Assembly (NCBI GenBank): GCA_003550325.1
Contig: QKWP01001175.1
Location: 1-64,000, forward strand
Length of the DNA: 64,000 nucleotides
Direction of reading: 5' to 3'
Source of the DNA: Gigaspora rosea
Lineage: Eukaryota > Glomeromycota > Glomeromycetes > Diversisporales > Gigasporaceae
Shown here: positions 1-12,087 of the stretch, in pieces
Layout: each line of letters starts with the position of its first letter
Position numbering within the stretch: position 1 is the first letter of the stretch
Notes under the pieces: generated by a model
Told to the model about the DNA's origin: nothing
What the model saw: only the letters and a program-made list of their open reading frames with translations
Databases searched by the model: none
Translations under genes and position numbers: made by a program

Positions 1-49
1 GATTAACTGTTATATATCGATTAATATCTATATATAAAATTTGGTGATG
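1..49. mobile_element. Right end of a TIR element cut by the window edge
   Basis: The reverse complement of the first 49 bases begins CATCACCAAATTTTATATAT and continues through a TAATCGATATATAA motif. This matches, with few differences, the left end of the element at 37669 (CATCAGGAAATTTTATGTAT and the same downstream motif). I read it as the terminal inverted repeat of a second copy whose body lies outside the window. Confidence 0.6.
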
Positions 50-2692
50 TATGTGATGTTATAAGCATGATAACTTTAACTAAATTGAATAGACTTCCTG
101 GCGTATATAATATTTGACACTAAAGATTAGCTAGATGACGAGATTATAATACTGAGTAAACTATAGCTATTGATTAATGGTCTCTAATTCTTTAAAATAT
201 TGGTAAGTTTTTTCTGTATACAAATGAATGGGACAGATAGAAGAAAAACAGGTTAAAAACTGTCTAAATAATTCAGTTATATTCGAGGGTAATGGGTAGC
301 AAAATCTACAAAAATTCTTTTTAATATTTTTATATAATAAATAATAGTTGATTTGATCAAGTTGTCTTTGTAAATTGTAATCTATACAATTACTTTAATA
401 AACTGGGTTGAGCTGTATCTCATAGCTACCACCAAAATATTATACTCAAACTACTGGTGTTTAAAATAATTGAATGCCTTACATGTTTAGTAAATTGAAC
501 ATAATCATGTATAGAGGTTTTAATAGAATTGCTTTTACAAAAGAAGCAAATGGCTAAATGTATATGAAGACACAGATAGTCATATACTGTTTATCAATAA
601 AACTATAACTAAGTCTACTAACTTTAGGAAATATGAAAACCATTGCAGTAATTACATGAGCAAGATCGTTAAATCACTTAATGATTACAATTAAATATAC
701 ATGTGTATAAAAACACAAGTATTGGATTTTTGTTAATTGGTATATGAAGACATTAATAGTTATTTATTTACTTGAATTGTGTAGAACTATCGATTTTCTG
801 AAAGGAATATCAGTGATATTTATACATTCTTTATTATTATGAAAAATAATGATTATATATATCAGTTATAATGCATCGATTCTATTGATTAGTTATGCTG
901 GATCCAATATAACCAATATATATGATCAATCCAATAATTATATAATAAATATTATTAGATCTATTAGATATATTAGATTCTTTAGAATCTTTAGATTTGT
1001 GCTATGCTAACATAGTCATGTGCATGATGGTCATTAATTGACATGTAACCTATAACTGTATTGGGCCTAACATTGCAAAACCCGAGCCACTAATGGTACA
1101 ATTTGTACAGTTATATGGTCTACCACGGACAAAAATTTGTGCCAATCCAAGCCTCTTATATACATAATCTGGGTTTAATTCATGCCACCAAAACCCGTAC
1201 TATTCCATTTCCAACCCATACTTTTTACGGTACATTTTTCTTATAGAGGATGCACGGGTTATTTAATACCAGATAACTGTAGGACCCACAGGTACCCACA
1301 GATACCTGCAGATACCCGCAGATACCCATTAGGTTACCCTTTTGGAAACTGGCGAATAACGGTTTTTATCTGTGAAACAATTATAACATCCGGATATGGG
1401 TTGGCTGTAGGGATATTCGGATGAGTGGATAACGGGTCCAATCTCTAATACAAACTGGCCAGGTGCTTATGTCTTAGAAATTATTTAAATAAGTTTGATA
1501 AAATTTTTATTAAAAATAAAACACGTACCACTAGAGATTGTCAAATCAAAGTTCTTTTGAATCTACCACACAGGCTCGCACTATGGTAGTTTGTTGCTAG
1601 TGCGGGCCAGAATTGTGAAATTCCGAAATATTCCGAAATTCCAAAATATTCCGTCTCATTTCTACAAATCACAAACTATAATGTAATATGGAAAATTTTT
1701 AGAAAATTTTAGTTAAATTTGATAATTTTAGATGTAAAATTCTCTAAAATTTAAAATTTTAGTTGAAATTTTAGAATTTTTGTGAAAATTTTTTATCTAA
1801 AATTTTACGGGTCCCAGCTAACAACTAGGGCTAAACGCCGACCCGGAAATTTGGTTACCCTCCTGTAAAAAAATGGTATTTAAATTCTTAATTAGTAGTC
1901 ACGTTATAGAGTATATAATCTAAATAATTGTAGCCAACTCTATAAATTGTTTTTATCATTGAGAATCGGGCTAATAATATTCACGAAGAACGAAGTTCAA
2001 AGCATACATTATACTATAGCTTAGCTTGCTTAGCTTTATTTATATTTATATTTGTTTGTTTACTGAAAATTTTGACTCTGCCGGATTTACAGTGTTCGTC
2101 TTTTTCCCTTTGTTTTTTTTTTTTTTTAAACTGGAGTTCATCTTTCCGGTTTAGGTTTCGTTTTTCATGCGGAAAAGGTTCGCCTAACAACTATAATTCC
2201 TAGTATATAATTATCATTGATACTAAAAGTTTTTACTTGTAGGGCTAAATCAAAAAAAAAAGGTCAAAAATAAAAGAAAATCCACTCTCTGGGAAGTGCA
2301 TAATGATAATAACTTTAAAGAGAGATTGTTATTTCGTTTTAAAGGATAGAATTTTAATGCTTCTAAAAGTTGGTGGATATAGTATATCGTTATGAAAGAA
2401 ATGTTTCTAATATAATAAATATTTATCTAAGTGTTTTTATAGAAATAAAAACAAGTTTTCCTCATATGATAGTCTTGAATTCTCTGGAGTAGATAGTGAA
2501 GCTGCGGCAAATTCATAGCATCTATAGATCTAGATTTATCAGCATCGATCTATTAATGTTTAGCGTTAGCACAAAGTCATGCTAACATATGGTCACCTCC
2601 AAATAAATACTAGTGGTTAGACTCAATAGAGATTTGTTACATTGTTCCAAAATTAGAATTTGTATACAAAAAAGGTAACGTTTTTTGTATTT
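50..2692. other. AT-rich intergenic region, no gene seen
   Basis: No coding signal is supported. Around 1286-1335 there is a short cluster of GATACCCRCA-like repeats. The stretch 1390-1450, read on the minus strand, begins TAGAGATTGGACCC, which resembles the minus-strand sequence near 41567 and may be one end of a decayed hAT-like MITE, but I could not find its partner end. Poly(T) lies near 2116. No promoter element can be named upstream of the gene at 2732. Confidence 0.5.
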
Positions 2693-2731
2693 TAAGGCAA
2701 CCTCCGCGTCTTTTGTTTAGTCAAATATACC

Positions 2732-3999
2732 ATGGTACTTCCAATTTCATACTATCCGATCGAAGGAATTTTCTATTTTTTCTCTCATTGGATTTTGATT
2801 AGAAGAATTACTTGTGTTTTATTCATTACTTTGATTGTTACAGTTGTTGCATTTGGCTTGAGTTTTGGATTTTTACTTTCGCTTCAAGCTCATGCTCTCA
2901 TAGTTGCTGGATGTCCTGCATGGCTTGCCTGGATAGTATCTATCATCTTTTGTTTACTTGAGGCCATCATATTTACTCTTATCTTTTATCTTATTGCCAC
3001 TCCAATATGGCAAGATGCTTTGTTTGATGATGTTTTAAGGTTAAAAGGGCTTGATTACGTATTAGAAAGACAAAGAAACATATCTGAAACTACTCTTTGT
3101 TGTCGAGGTGTACATTCTGGCCTTACAATAACTTGTTTTCAAATATATGCTCTGATAATATTACAAGTAAGTATTCATGCACTCTTTGTATCTTCTTATT
3201 ACATTATATAAATATATATATATATATATATATCTGAACAAAAATGAGGAATCGACAAATTTTCAAAATTTTTTAGAATAAAATCCGGATCATTTTTTCA
3301 CTTAAAGCACATAACCCGTTATATTAATGAAATTTTGTAGTATTAGCTCTTTAAAATTTGCATTTCCTATATCATAATTTATTAGAATATTTATAACAAA
3401 AATTGATCTTCCAAAGATCTTTGGTTTTGTCGATTTCCCTCTTTTTTGCAGCAATATATATAATATATATACATATATTTTTCATTTCTGACCGATTTTT
3501 ATTGCTTTAGGTATTGACACTTCTTTTAACAATTCCACTACATGCATTACCAATAATCGGAACAATCTTATACTGTTATATTAATGGATGGGTAATGACA
3601 TGGGGTCATCAATTGCACTATCATTTAGAAATAAGGGAGCTCAACGTAAAACAGTCAATTCGCTTCGCTTTAAGGAATCATGATGATTACGTAATGTTTG
3701 GAATGGTCGCTGTTGCTTTAGAGTTAATCCCTATTGCTAATTTTATTTTTTTCTGGACAAACGTTGTTGGTGCGGCTTTGTGGACGGCAGATGTAAGATG
3801 TTTAAAAATTTCTCGTAAATCACTTACCAAATAATTTAAATTACTTATAATTGCAACTCCGTAACAGGTTATTATTGAAGAGCAAAGAGGTGCTTCAAGA
3901 AGGTTGGTTAATCCTCATGGTTTAATTGTGAATGAAGGCGGTTCCAATTATGCTGCGCAAAGGATGGATAATCATGTTTACGGTGCAACTTTTGTTTAG
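2732..3999 (+). CDS. EI24/CysZ-family multi-pass membrane protein, three exons
   Basis: Three exons give a 282-aa protein: 2732-3166, 3511-3792 and 3868-3999. Introns are 3167-3510 (GTAAGT...TAG) and 3793-3867 (GTAAGA...CAG), both phase 0. The ATG at 2732 sits in an ACCATGG context and an in-frame TAA lies upstream at 2693-2695, so this is the first possible start. Hydrophobic segments fall near residues 27-52, 64-88, 136-170 and 205-235. The segment around GHQLHYHLEIRE followed by a long hydrophobic stretch with FFWTNVVGAALW is typical of fungal EI24-domain proteins (PF07264). The family is membrane-bound; animal EI24 is an ER protein linked to apoptosis and autophagy, and bacterial CysZ is a sulfate transporter, so the exact role here cannot be stated. 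Reading frame and splice sites look intact. The family call is from recognition, not a search. Confidence 0.88.
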
Positions 4000-4465
4000 T
4001 GAATTATAATCCATTTTTCCTGTTAAATATTTCACCAATACTGCATATTCAACTTATTGTGTTAAAGTATCTGATTTGAAATTTAAATACTGCATATCTT
4101 CAATAAATTTGCATTACTATATAAGCACTTCTAATTTTATCTGTCTAATTCTGTCTCAAAAAATTTAAATATTTTATCAATTTAAAGGCCTCTACAAAAT
4201 TTATAACAATTTTATTTAATTAAATGCTAGCTGAAATTTTAAATTTTAATAACACAAGAATTAGTTTTTGTAAAATAAATTAAGTAAATAAAAAAACTTA
4301 TATTTATAATAAAACCAAGTTCTAACTACCAATTTTAACAAAAAATATCTTTAGTAAATTGACAAATAATAATAATGATAATACATTATAATTAAAACTT
4401 GATTTTAGCCTTAATACTGTAACTAAAATCAAAATTTAAGAAAAAATAAAAAAATTAGACTATTG
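4000..4465. other. 3' flank of the EI24-like gene, AT-rich
   Basis: Probable 3' UTR followed by AT-rich spacer. CAATAAA occurs near 4109 and could serve as a polyadenylation signal. No gene is seen. Confidence 0.4.
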
Positions 4466-4720
4466 TCCCGGGGTGATTTCACCTCAATCAATCAGATTCT
4501 AAGATCTTGTTGTAACAAAACTAAAGAAAAAACATAGAATCTTAAATAAAGATTTTATTATGAAAACTAACTTTATATTTCTAGTAAAAGTTTTCAGTGT
4601 CTAATTTTGCATATAATACAACTTTTATCTTAATATTACCCTAACCCTAACCGTAACCTTTAATAGTACTTATTTATTTTTTTAAAAAAAAATTTATAGT
4701 GAGTGATATCACCCCGAGTG
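4466..4720. mobile_element. MITE with CGGGGTGATNTCAC inverted ends and telomere-like core
   Basis: Left end CCCGGGGTGATTTCAC and right end GTGATATCACCCCGAG are inverted matches. The interior carries CCCTAACCCTAACCG near 4639. No clear target duplication was found, so the superfamily is open and the ends may be a few bases off. Confidence 0.55.
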
Positions 4721-4860
4721 AAAATTAATTAAAATCAAAAAAGAAATTATATCAAGTTTATAAATAAAAAAAAAATAAAAAACTTAAAGTATATTAATAT
4801 ATACTGTAATATATATTGTATTTTGAAAAACTATTTGTATTATGGTTTACTATAATTTTA

Positions 4861-5188
4861 GAGAACAGGTATTTCACACTCGATTGATCACATTGCATAT
4901 TATGTAAAATACTGTATATTATAGCAAAAACAAAAGTTATAGGAGTTGAAATATATAAGAATAATTTATAACTTACAAGGGTATAGAAAAACCAAAATTG
5001 GGTGTGAAATATCTGTTCTGGTATTTCCATATCCGATTTCTACATCCTTCGATCACATGCGTATTAAAATAGTAGAGTTATAGCAAAAACGAAGTGTTGG
5101 GTGGATCATATAATTTCACAATATATGATAATTTATAGCTTACAAGAGTGTGGAAATACCAAAATAGGGCATGAAAATACTTGTTCCC
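4861..5188. mobile_element. PIF/Harbinger-type MITE (TTA target)
   Basis: Left end GAGAACAGGTATTTCA and right end TGAAAATACTTGTTCCC are inverted matches, flanked by TTA at 4858-4860 and 5189-5191. Inside, two related halves follow each other; the left half ends near 5015 with GTGTGAAATATCTGTTC, the inverse of its own start, which suggests one copy inside or duplicated within another. Confidence 0.65.
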
Positions 5189-5341
5189 TTAATTAAAAAT
5201 TCGAATATAATAAAAAATAAATAAATTAAATTAATTAATTTTATTTATTAATCATAATTTATTATAAATGTTTTAAAGAAATTAAATTTATTAAAGATAT
5301 ATAAAATATATAGTATATATATTTATAATAAACGATTTAAA

Positions 5342-5518
5342 GCGGCTGATGCTTAAATTGGCTAATGCTGAAATTTGGGGTCTCAATTTGAAAATATAAG
5401 CCCTGCTAAATTTCACACATACCTAAACCCTACCCTAATCCTAAAAACAACACCCCAAAAAAATTTCATATCAAAATAGATCCAAATTTTAGCATTAGCC
5501 AATTTCAGCATCAGCCGC
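5342..5518. mobile_element. 177-bp MITE with long inverted ends
   Basis: The left arm starts GCGGCTGATGC and the right arm ends GCATCAGCCGC; the arms match over about 37 bp. The centre has a CCCTACCCTAATCC telomere-like stretch. No target duplication is obvious. Confidence 0.6.
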
Positions 5519-6066
5519 GACAATTACGGACATTTTATCTCATTCTAATTTATTATTAATAATAATTAAAATAGATGATATAAAGTAAATTCAAAAAATA
5601 TATGTAGATTTATGAATTATAAAGATTATAATTATATTTTTCACCCGGGTTCACCCGATATATAATTTTTTTTGTTTTTTTAAATATTAAAGGTAAGACC
5701 CCCGATATATAATTTTTATTATACTATGGTGCAAATAGTTTAGTCGCATAGTGCTGAAAATTTTGTCGATCATTTACTTATAAAATTGAATTTAATTTAA
5801 AATTTTATAGTGCTGAAAATTTTAAAAGTTTTTAATAGTAAGCAAAAAAAAACTATCAAATTACGTATTTTATTTTGCAAATTTAAAATTTTTTATTAAG
5901 ATACAATTTAAAAAAAAATTATTAATTAATTTGATGTCTTTAGACTGTTCGCGCCATATATAATATAATTCATATAATATCATTAAAATTTATCTACCTT
6001 AACCACTAACAAACCAATCTATAGAATCTTTAGCTTGTTATAGTAGTTTGTATTATATAATATAAT
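5519..6066. other. AT-rich spacer, no gene
   Basis: Only simple AT-rich sequence. A CCCGATATATAATTTT unit occurs twice (near 5656 and 5702), and GTGCTGAAAATTTT also occurs twice (near 5751 and 5811). Confidence 0.4.
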
Positions 6067-6074
6067 ATCGGGTG

Positions 6075-6342
6075 TAGTGTTCCGTAGACCCGAACCGAAG
6101 AGACCTGGAGCCGACCGTCCTGGCCACGGTTCGGGTCCGGGTCTATGATTTTTCTGACCCGACAGGTTCCGGGTCTTTATTCGGACCCGACACAAAAAAA
6201 GATTGGCTGAATTGGATTCGGTCCGGGTTGTTTCGGGTCGGATCCAGTGTTTTTCGGTTTTCAGGTCTTATCTGTGACCCCGACCCGATTCGGGTCGGGT
6301 TTTTTAAAAAACCCGACCAGAACCGTCCCGTGAGGAACATTA
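6075..6342. mobile_element. hAT-type MITE with perfect 8-bp target duplication
   Basis: The element starts TAGTGTTCCG and ends GGAACATTA, and is flanked on both sides by the perfect 8-bp duplication ATCGGGTG (6067-6074 and 6343-6350). The interior is rich in ACCCGA/TCGGGT units, which makes it far more GC-rich than its surroundings and produces a spurious 86-codon frame. 8-bp duplications and YAG...-type ends are the hAT signature. A second family member lies at 60881-61586. Confidence 0.85.
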
Positions 6343-6446
6343 ATCGGGTGACTTTAACCCGGATGAAATAGATATACATTAATTCAATACTAGTTTTTGT
6401 CACAGATCATAATAAAATCGAATAAAATAAAATATGGGGTCTATTT

Positions 6447-6453
<7 letters not shown>

Positions 6454-6494
<41 letters not shown>

Positions 6495-6643
6495 NGGTGA
6501 GACCTTGCTTTTATCTTTATTAAATTTAATAGAAACTTTTTACAATACTGAAAGAAATTTCATTTTTTTAAATCTAATGCTAAGAATAAAAACTCAGACA
6601 TATATCTAAGTAAACCTAAATACTTATCTGCGGCCTAAACCTA
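6454..6643 (-). mobile_element. Retroposed fragment (5'-truncated SINE/LINE tail) with poly(A)
   Basis: A minus-strand insert whose 3' end reads AAGCAAGGTCTCACC followed by a poly(A) tract of about 40 nt (T-run 6451-6494 on this strand, with one N at 6495). It is bounded by a 16-bp direct repeat GGGTCTATTTAACTTT (about 6438-6453 and 6644-6659). Poly(A) plus a long target duplication is the mark of target-primed reverse transcription. The same tail occurs at other sites in the window. Confidence 0.75.
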
Positions 6644-6659
6644 GGGTCTATTTAACTTT

Positions 6660-7710
6660 CTAAAGCCCACTTATACTTGTTTAATATAAACACTATTCTA
6701 AAACTAATCTCTAATTTTAACACTAACCTTAAAAATATGCTTCAAAAAATTTATTTTTTGGTGGTTTATCAATTTTTTTATACTATATATACATATTTTA
6801 TTTTAATCAAATTCATTTTAATCAACCATTGTTATTAAGGTATAATACAATTTTAAAGCTAAAATATATAATGCAATTACAAACCAAAAAATCTAAATTT
6901 TAATTATTATAAAGCTTTGAAAATTTTTGAATATTTTTATTTAAAACTTCAAATTCTAATTACTTAGTATATTTTTGAGATATAGTTGTTTAGATAGTAA
7001 AGACTACTAATAGTAAGTAGCAATTCTTTTAATAATAATAAAATATTATATTAATAAAAGAGTTTTTAAATAATAAACAAATTATTAATCTTGTAATTTA
7101 ATTTGCAGAATTTAATAATAGTTTAAGTAATAAAAATTAGTTTAATAAATTATAAGAAAAAATTAAATACTTTTAAACAACAGATAGATACAAAATTTAA
7201 AAATTGATAATTTTATATTTTAAAACATTTATTATAAAACGCATCTATAGTGGTTTTGTACCTATTATATTTTTATATATTTTTCTTAAATTATTTATCT
7301 AAAGTTAGTATTAGGATTAACTTTAAAAGGGTTTTTAAAGGTGTAGAGCATTTTTATTTACTAGTTTTGAGATAATATAACAAAACACTATAGGTGCATT
7401 TTAGTCAAAGTCTTTTAAAAAACATAATAACATTGTTAAAAAAAATATTTAAAAAAATAAACCAAAAACTATAAAAATTTTTTTATATAAATAGGCAATT
7501 TTTATTTGAACACTATACATATAAATATAAGTACAGTAATATAAAAAGCCAATTAGATTGCATGATCAGATATAATAGTGATATGATATTACAAAACACT
7601 ATAAATTTATAATAAATTTATATACAAAAATTAAATTTGCTAATTGTATATTTACTAATTTTTAAATATAAAGTGCTTTTTGAAGTACTTAAAATTTATA
7701 ATTCAAATTA
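6660..7710. other. AT-rich spacer, no gene
   Basis: About 1 kb of AT-rich sequence without a supported coding frame, RNA gene or clear inverted repeat. Confidence 0.4.
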
Positions 7711-8232
7711 TTAAGATAAGGTCTTGCTCATATTTTTATTAAGTAATTTACAGTATATATATAAGTAGTTATATAATAGTCTATATATAACAACTCAAAT
7801 TGATACTTCATATTAATAAAATCTAGTATTAAAAATATAATTTTTATTTTATTTTATTTTATTTTTTTTTGATACCAAATTTAAATAAAAAAAATATATA
7901 ATATTCAAATTTGAATAAAAAAAATATTTAAATTTAAACAAAATAATATTTGTACAAAAAAAATTATTTACAGTAATTAAACCATATTTAAATTATTTTA
8001 ATATAATTTGAACAGTATTAAAATTATTTAATCAGATTATCTATAAAATATTACTGTTTAATCAAATTGAATTTAAATAATATTATTTTGTATAAATTTG
8101 AATTTTTTTTGTTCAAATTTGAATGTTTTTTGTCTGAATTTGATATATCAAAAAGTAAAATATAAATTTATATACTATATGTAATTACTTATATAAATTA
8201 CCCAATAAAGATATAAGCAAGGCCTCACCTTA
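7711..8232. repeat. Foldback element with retroposon-tail-like ends
   Basis: The left end TTAAGATAAGGTCTTGCTCA matches the inverse of the right end (TATAAGCAAGGCCTCACCTTAA), and the inner arms (AAATTTGAAT units) are also inverted. Both termini resemble the GCAAGGYCTCACC tail seen at 6454 and 53862, so this may be two tail copies fused head to head or a foldback that captured one. Confidence 0.55.
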
Positions 8233-8242
8233 AAAAAAAATA

Positions 8243-8257
8243 AATAATAATAATATA

Positions 8258-8327
<70 letters not shown>

Positions 8328-8376
8328 GTAATAATAATAATAATAATAACAATACTAATAATAATAATAACAATAC

Positions 8377-8427
<51 letters not shown>
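8243..8427. repeat. (AAT)n microsatellite
   Basis: About 185 bp of AAT/ATA trinucleotide repeat with rare interruptions (single C and G changes). It directly follows the A-rich end of the foldback at 8232, so it may have grown from that A-rich tail. Confidence 0.95.
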
Positions 8428-9229
8428 AGCGGTATAGAAATTGTAATTACATTATATATATAAAAAAAAAGAAACCCTAATATTTAAAAAATAAATGTAA
8501 GTTTACAAAATATATATAAAAAATCTATAAAATTATTATAATAATTTTTTACTAACTATATAAAATAAAATCTTAATAAATTAACCAAGAATAAACTACT
8601 TCGCATTAATAACATTATAACAACAACCACTTTGATTGACAATTTCAAATAAATATCCTTTACTTTTATAGATTTCTGTGTTAATTTACTAATAATACTA
8701 TAGAGATACTCTTTTTTTAGTTTCAATTGTCTTCCGGCCATGACATGAGTACCTAATTCATTTATTATTGATTATACTGTTTTTTTTTTTTACTTTCCCA
8801 AAAATGAAGAACAACTGGTCGAAAAGTTTATTATTTACGATTTAAAGTTTTTATTTGGAATTGAAAAGCTTCCACTTTATAATTATTTTCATTTATTGTG
8901 TACATGTTCGATATAACTATAGACCTAATATATCACTTTTATTCAATATACTTGTCTAATCCTAAATCATTCTAGATTCTTTGAATTTTCTTGATTTGAA
9001 ATGAAAATAACGAAATTTTAATAATTTATAGCATTGATTTAACAAATTTTATTGGTTTTTGAGTTGACATTATTGAACGAAATGGGACATATGTTCGGGT
9101 TTCGGTTTTTATCCCAAATATAAAGTAAAAAATCCAGATTCCCAAACCCGAACTATGTGATAATGTCATCATTCAAAAGAAAAAAGATTTGGGCCGAACC
9201 CTACTGTACAAGAGGAAAACACCCCCAAT
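8428..9229. other. Spacer with a small inverted repeat downstream of the KH gene
   Basis: AT-rich, no gene supported. Near 9089-9160 an ACATATGTTCGGGTTT arm faces AAACCCGAACTATGTG, a small inverted repeat sharing the CCCGAA composition of the hAT MITEs. The last part probably contains the 3' UTR of the minus-strand KH gene. Confidence 0.4.
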
Positions 9230-10603
9230 TCAGACACTAGGTTTTCTTCTCTCGGTTTCGAGTCGACTGTATAACAGATAAAGTGCCATCTGATTTGATT
9301 CGGGGGTTCCCGTAATAGTGACTAATCGTTCATTGGTATTTCCGTGTGGCTCTGCAATCTTGATATGTGAACCAGAAAGGTGTCTGATTTCATTGATCTT
9401 ACTTCCTCCTTTACCGATAATACAACCAACCATATCGTTAGGAATAAAAATTTGTTGTGCTTGAGATCCTGGTGGAGGTTGGTGATTAATCGGTCCTGGA
9501 GGACCTGGTAAGAATTCACGTCCATACGGTGGAGGTGCCGGTGGAAGCCCAACGTAAAACGGATGATTACCTGCAACCGGAGCAGCCTGATGGTAAAGGA
9601 TTCGCGGTTGAGGTCTATACAGAGTAATTCCGGTGTTTCGGTCGTTTTGATGTTTGGCAAGCTCCTCTCCAACATGAAAAACTGCGATATGGATTGAATC
9701 AGGTACGCCCGTAATTGAAATAGTTCGTTCTGTAGATAGTGGAAGCATTTCTTCAGAAGCTAGGCACCTCGCACCAGATTTTTCTTGAATTTCTTTAATT
9801 TTAGTTCCTCCTTTGCCAATAACAGGTCCCATTCGGGTATGAGGAACAAGAAGTCGAATAGTAGTAGATTTTGAATTAGGAGTCGATGGTGTGTCCAAAT
9901 TCTCATCCAAAACTTTTCGAGCGACCAGGGCAAAAGCCTAAATAAAAAAAAAAAATAGTAAATCATAGATACTTTAAATATTATGTTTAAAATGTTGAAC
10001 AAAATTTTTATACTATATATTTTTTTCATTGAAGATGTAAAAACTAATAATAATCGTGATAATTCTATGTTGAGAAGTGAATTATATATTTATTCGTTAG
10101 AAAAGTAAGTGATATACCTTTGCGACAGTATCTAAAGGTCCAGTAACCGTCAGAATTCTTTCATAGGCACCTTGGACCATTTCTGATATGGTAACTTTAG
10201 CACCAGATCTATCACGAATTTCGCTCACGTTCTTCCCACCTTTTCCAATAATGACACCAGCCTCCTTAGTCGTTACGAGAGCGCGTAGAGAAATAGTAGC
10301 AAGCGTAGATTCTGGCTCTACATTTTTTTCTTTATCTGCTGCTGCAGGAGAGCGAACATTAACCTCCATAACGTCAGGTGATTCTGACGGAGAGACGGCT
10401 CGTTCTTCCCCGTTTGGTTCATCTTCAAAGGCAAATTGTGCCCCAAACTCTGAAGAGTCGTCTTCCCCGCCTGAATTATTCAACGCGGGACGCTTAAAGC
10501 GACCTCTTCCTTCCTCTTGGCTGAGATCATCGTCGTCATCGGACGGAAGGGACCTTTTACGTTCAGAGGGAGAGTGGTTAGCGTCTTCGCCGTGGTCAGA
10601 CAT
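9230..10603 (-). CDS. Triple-KH-domain RNA-binding protein (PCBP/hnRNP K-like)
   Basis: Two exons encode 397 aa: 10603-10118 (162 codons) and 9937-9230 (235 codons plus stop). The 180-bp intron (10117-9938) starts GTATATCAC and ends in TAG, phase 0. The N-terminus is acidic and serine-rich with a DDDDD run and an RGRFKRPA basic patch that could act in nuclear import. Three KH domains follow at about residues 104-173, 187-255 and 323-390. Each has the intact GXXG loop as IGKGG (119-123, 202-206, 336-340), the loop that grips single-stranded RNA or DNA. A proline/glycine-rich linker (about 270-322) separates KH2 and KH3. Spacing of three KH domains in about 400 aa matches the poly(C)-binding protein/hnRNP K group, including fission yeast Rnc1, which acts in mRNA stability and translation. 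Specific targets cannot be inferred. KH1 is split by the intron. The first ATG is used as start. Confidence 0.95.
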
Positions 10604-11417
10604 TCAGGTTTTGGAAGGAGGGGTTAGTGTGGGAAACTAAGGAATACTGAAAAAAGGAAAAGTGTTGGGGGTGTGAGTGTTAGGAGTGGGCTATGACTCG
10701 CATTGCAAAGGTACATTTTCATTGGCTTCTGGTGCGTGTCGAATGTTTTAAAGGCAAAAAAAAAAAAAAAAAAGGAGACAACAAGCTGGAGAGGGACGGT
10801 ACCAAAATGCAATTTACTGAAAAAGGGATTTCGTGGAGTGTTGAGATCCGTACAGCTAACTAGTTTTTTTTAATCTACGACAAGAAGTGCTCGTTTTATG
10901 TGACTGTTTATGAGAGTATCGTTATTGAAGTTATCTGATTTTCTGCCTCATTTTTTATTTTATTGTTGAATTTCTACCGGAATACCCTTACAGCGATCAT
11001 TGCTTTGATTACCCACTGATAAGCCGATTGCGCATCTTTGTGTATCAGGGCCACATAATAGTGTTTAGAAATGAGCCATCAAACTAGGTTGATAAATTTT
11101 TTAGTGCTTTATTTGCTAGTAAAGTCGTGTCGCGCAATATTAAAACTCAAAATGTTAGTTTTTATTATTAAGCAATTTTATTCTGGAGTTTAGAGCTTTA
11201 CGTATAACTGATAAAGAAAAGTTTACTAAATTGGTTTAAACCAAGATAGCTAAATTTATTATTTTAGTATTTAGGATTGGATATGTTTTTACTATTATTT
11301 AATTGATATTACGTAGGAGTCTATCTATATTTAGACATATTTTAAATAACTTTATATTTTAGCATTAGAATCTTGAAATTAAGTTAATAAATTAAAATTT
11401 AAATATTATATATATTA
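10604..11417. other. 5' flank of the KH gene and spacer
   Basis: Likely 5' UTR and promoter of the minus-strand KH gene, with a poly(A) run near 10755-10773 on this strand. No motif can be assigned. The remainder is AT-rich spacer without a supported gene. Confidence 0.35.
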
Positions 11418-11756
11418 GGCCATATAAACTTAATTTTTTGGTTCTCATAACCCGGCCGGGTCATAATTTGAAAATTTTTTGAAAAAATTTGTTTATATGT
11501 TTTAATAGCCGGGTGGGATTTCAAAAAAATTTTATTAAAAATTTTATAAAATTTAAAATTTTTTATATATAAAAGTTTTAAATAAAGTCCAGGCAGGCGG
11601 GTCATTACTTTATTTAATACTATAATGCCGGGTTATTATTTTTTAAAATTGAAATTTAAATTTTATAATTTAAAAATTTTTAAATAAAAGTCCGGCCGGC
11701 CGGGTCATTTTTTTTGTCTCATGTTATGAGAACCAAAAAATTAACTTTATATGGCC
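11418..11756. mobile_element. PIF/Harbinger-type MITE with 36-bp TIRs
   Basis: Left arm GGCCATATAAACTTAATTTT and right arm ending AACTTTATATGGCC are inverted over about 36 bp (through GGTTCTCATAAC), flanked by TTA at 11415-11417 and 11757-11759. The interior holds CCGGCCGGGTCAT-type GC-rich words. Confidence 0.75.
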
Positions 11757-11930
11757 TTATATATTTAAAAAAAAAATATAATAAAAGGTTTATATACAAT
11801 ATAATTATTAGAAATTAATTCATTATTAGAAATTACTATATAATATTAGTGGTATTCGATGCCAGTTGTTAAGTTTTAAGAACTAAAATATAGGGTTAGA
11901 ATACAGTTATATACTAAAAAATAAAGATTA

Positions 11931-12087
11931 CCGTAAACCTCGGAAAATAAGCACAGCACCCTATACCCTACTTTCAATTTCAGATAAACGGAGATAACTT
12001 GAGTAAAGATTCTATTGCTAGTTCCGCTAATCTGAAATTGAAAAAAGTAGGGTAGAGGGTGCTGTGCTTATTTTCTAAGGTTTACAG
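11931..12087. mobile_element. 157-bp mariner-type MITE (TA target)
   Basis: Inverted arms CCGTAAACCTCGGAAAATAA and the inverse of TTATTTTCTAAGGTTTACAG extend for about 55 bp each, so the element is almost entirely a hairpin. It is flanked by TA at 11929-11930 and 12088-12089. It shares a GAAAATAAGC word with the TIRs of the family at 23150, 28266 and 34831. Confidence 0.75.

Noticed and set aside
4620-4670. Telomere or subtelomere
   Set aside because: Only two or three CCCTAA units, inside a MITE and far from a sequence end.
6397-6609. Frame with poly-phenylalanine
   Set aside because: It is a readthrough of the poly(T) tract of the retroposed fragment and includes an N.
8556-8741. 61-codon minus-strand frame near the KH gene
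   Set aside because: Short, AT-driven composition, no domain, no splice or homology signal.
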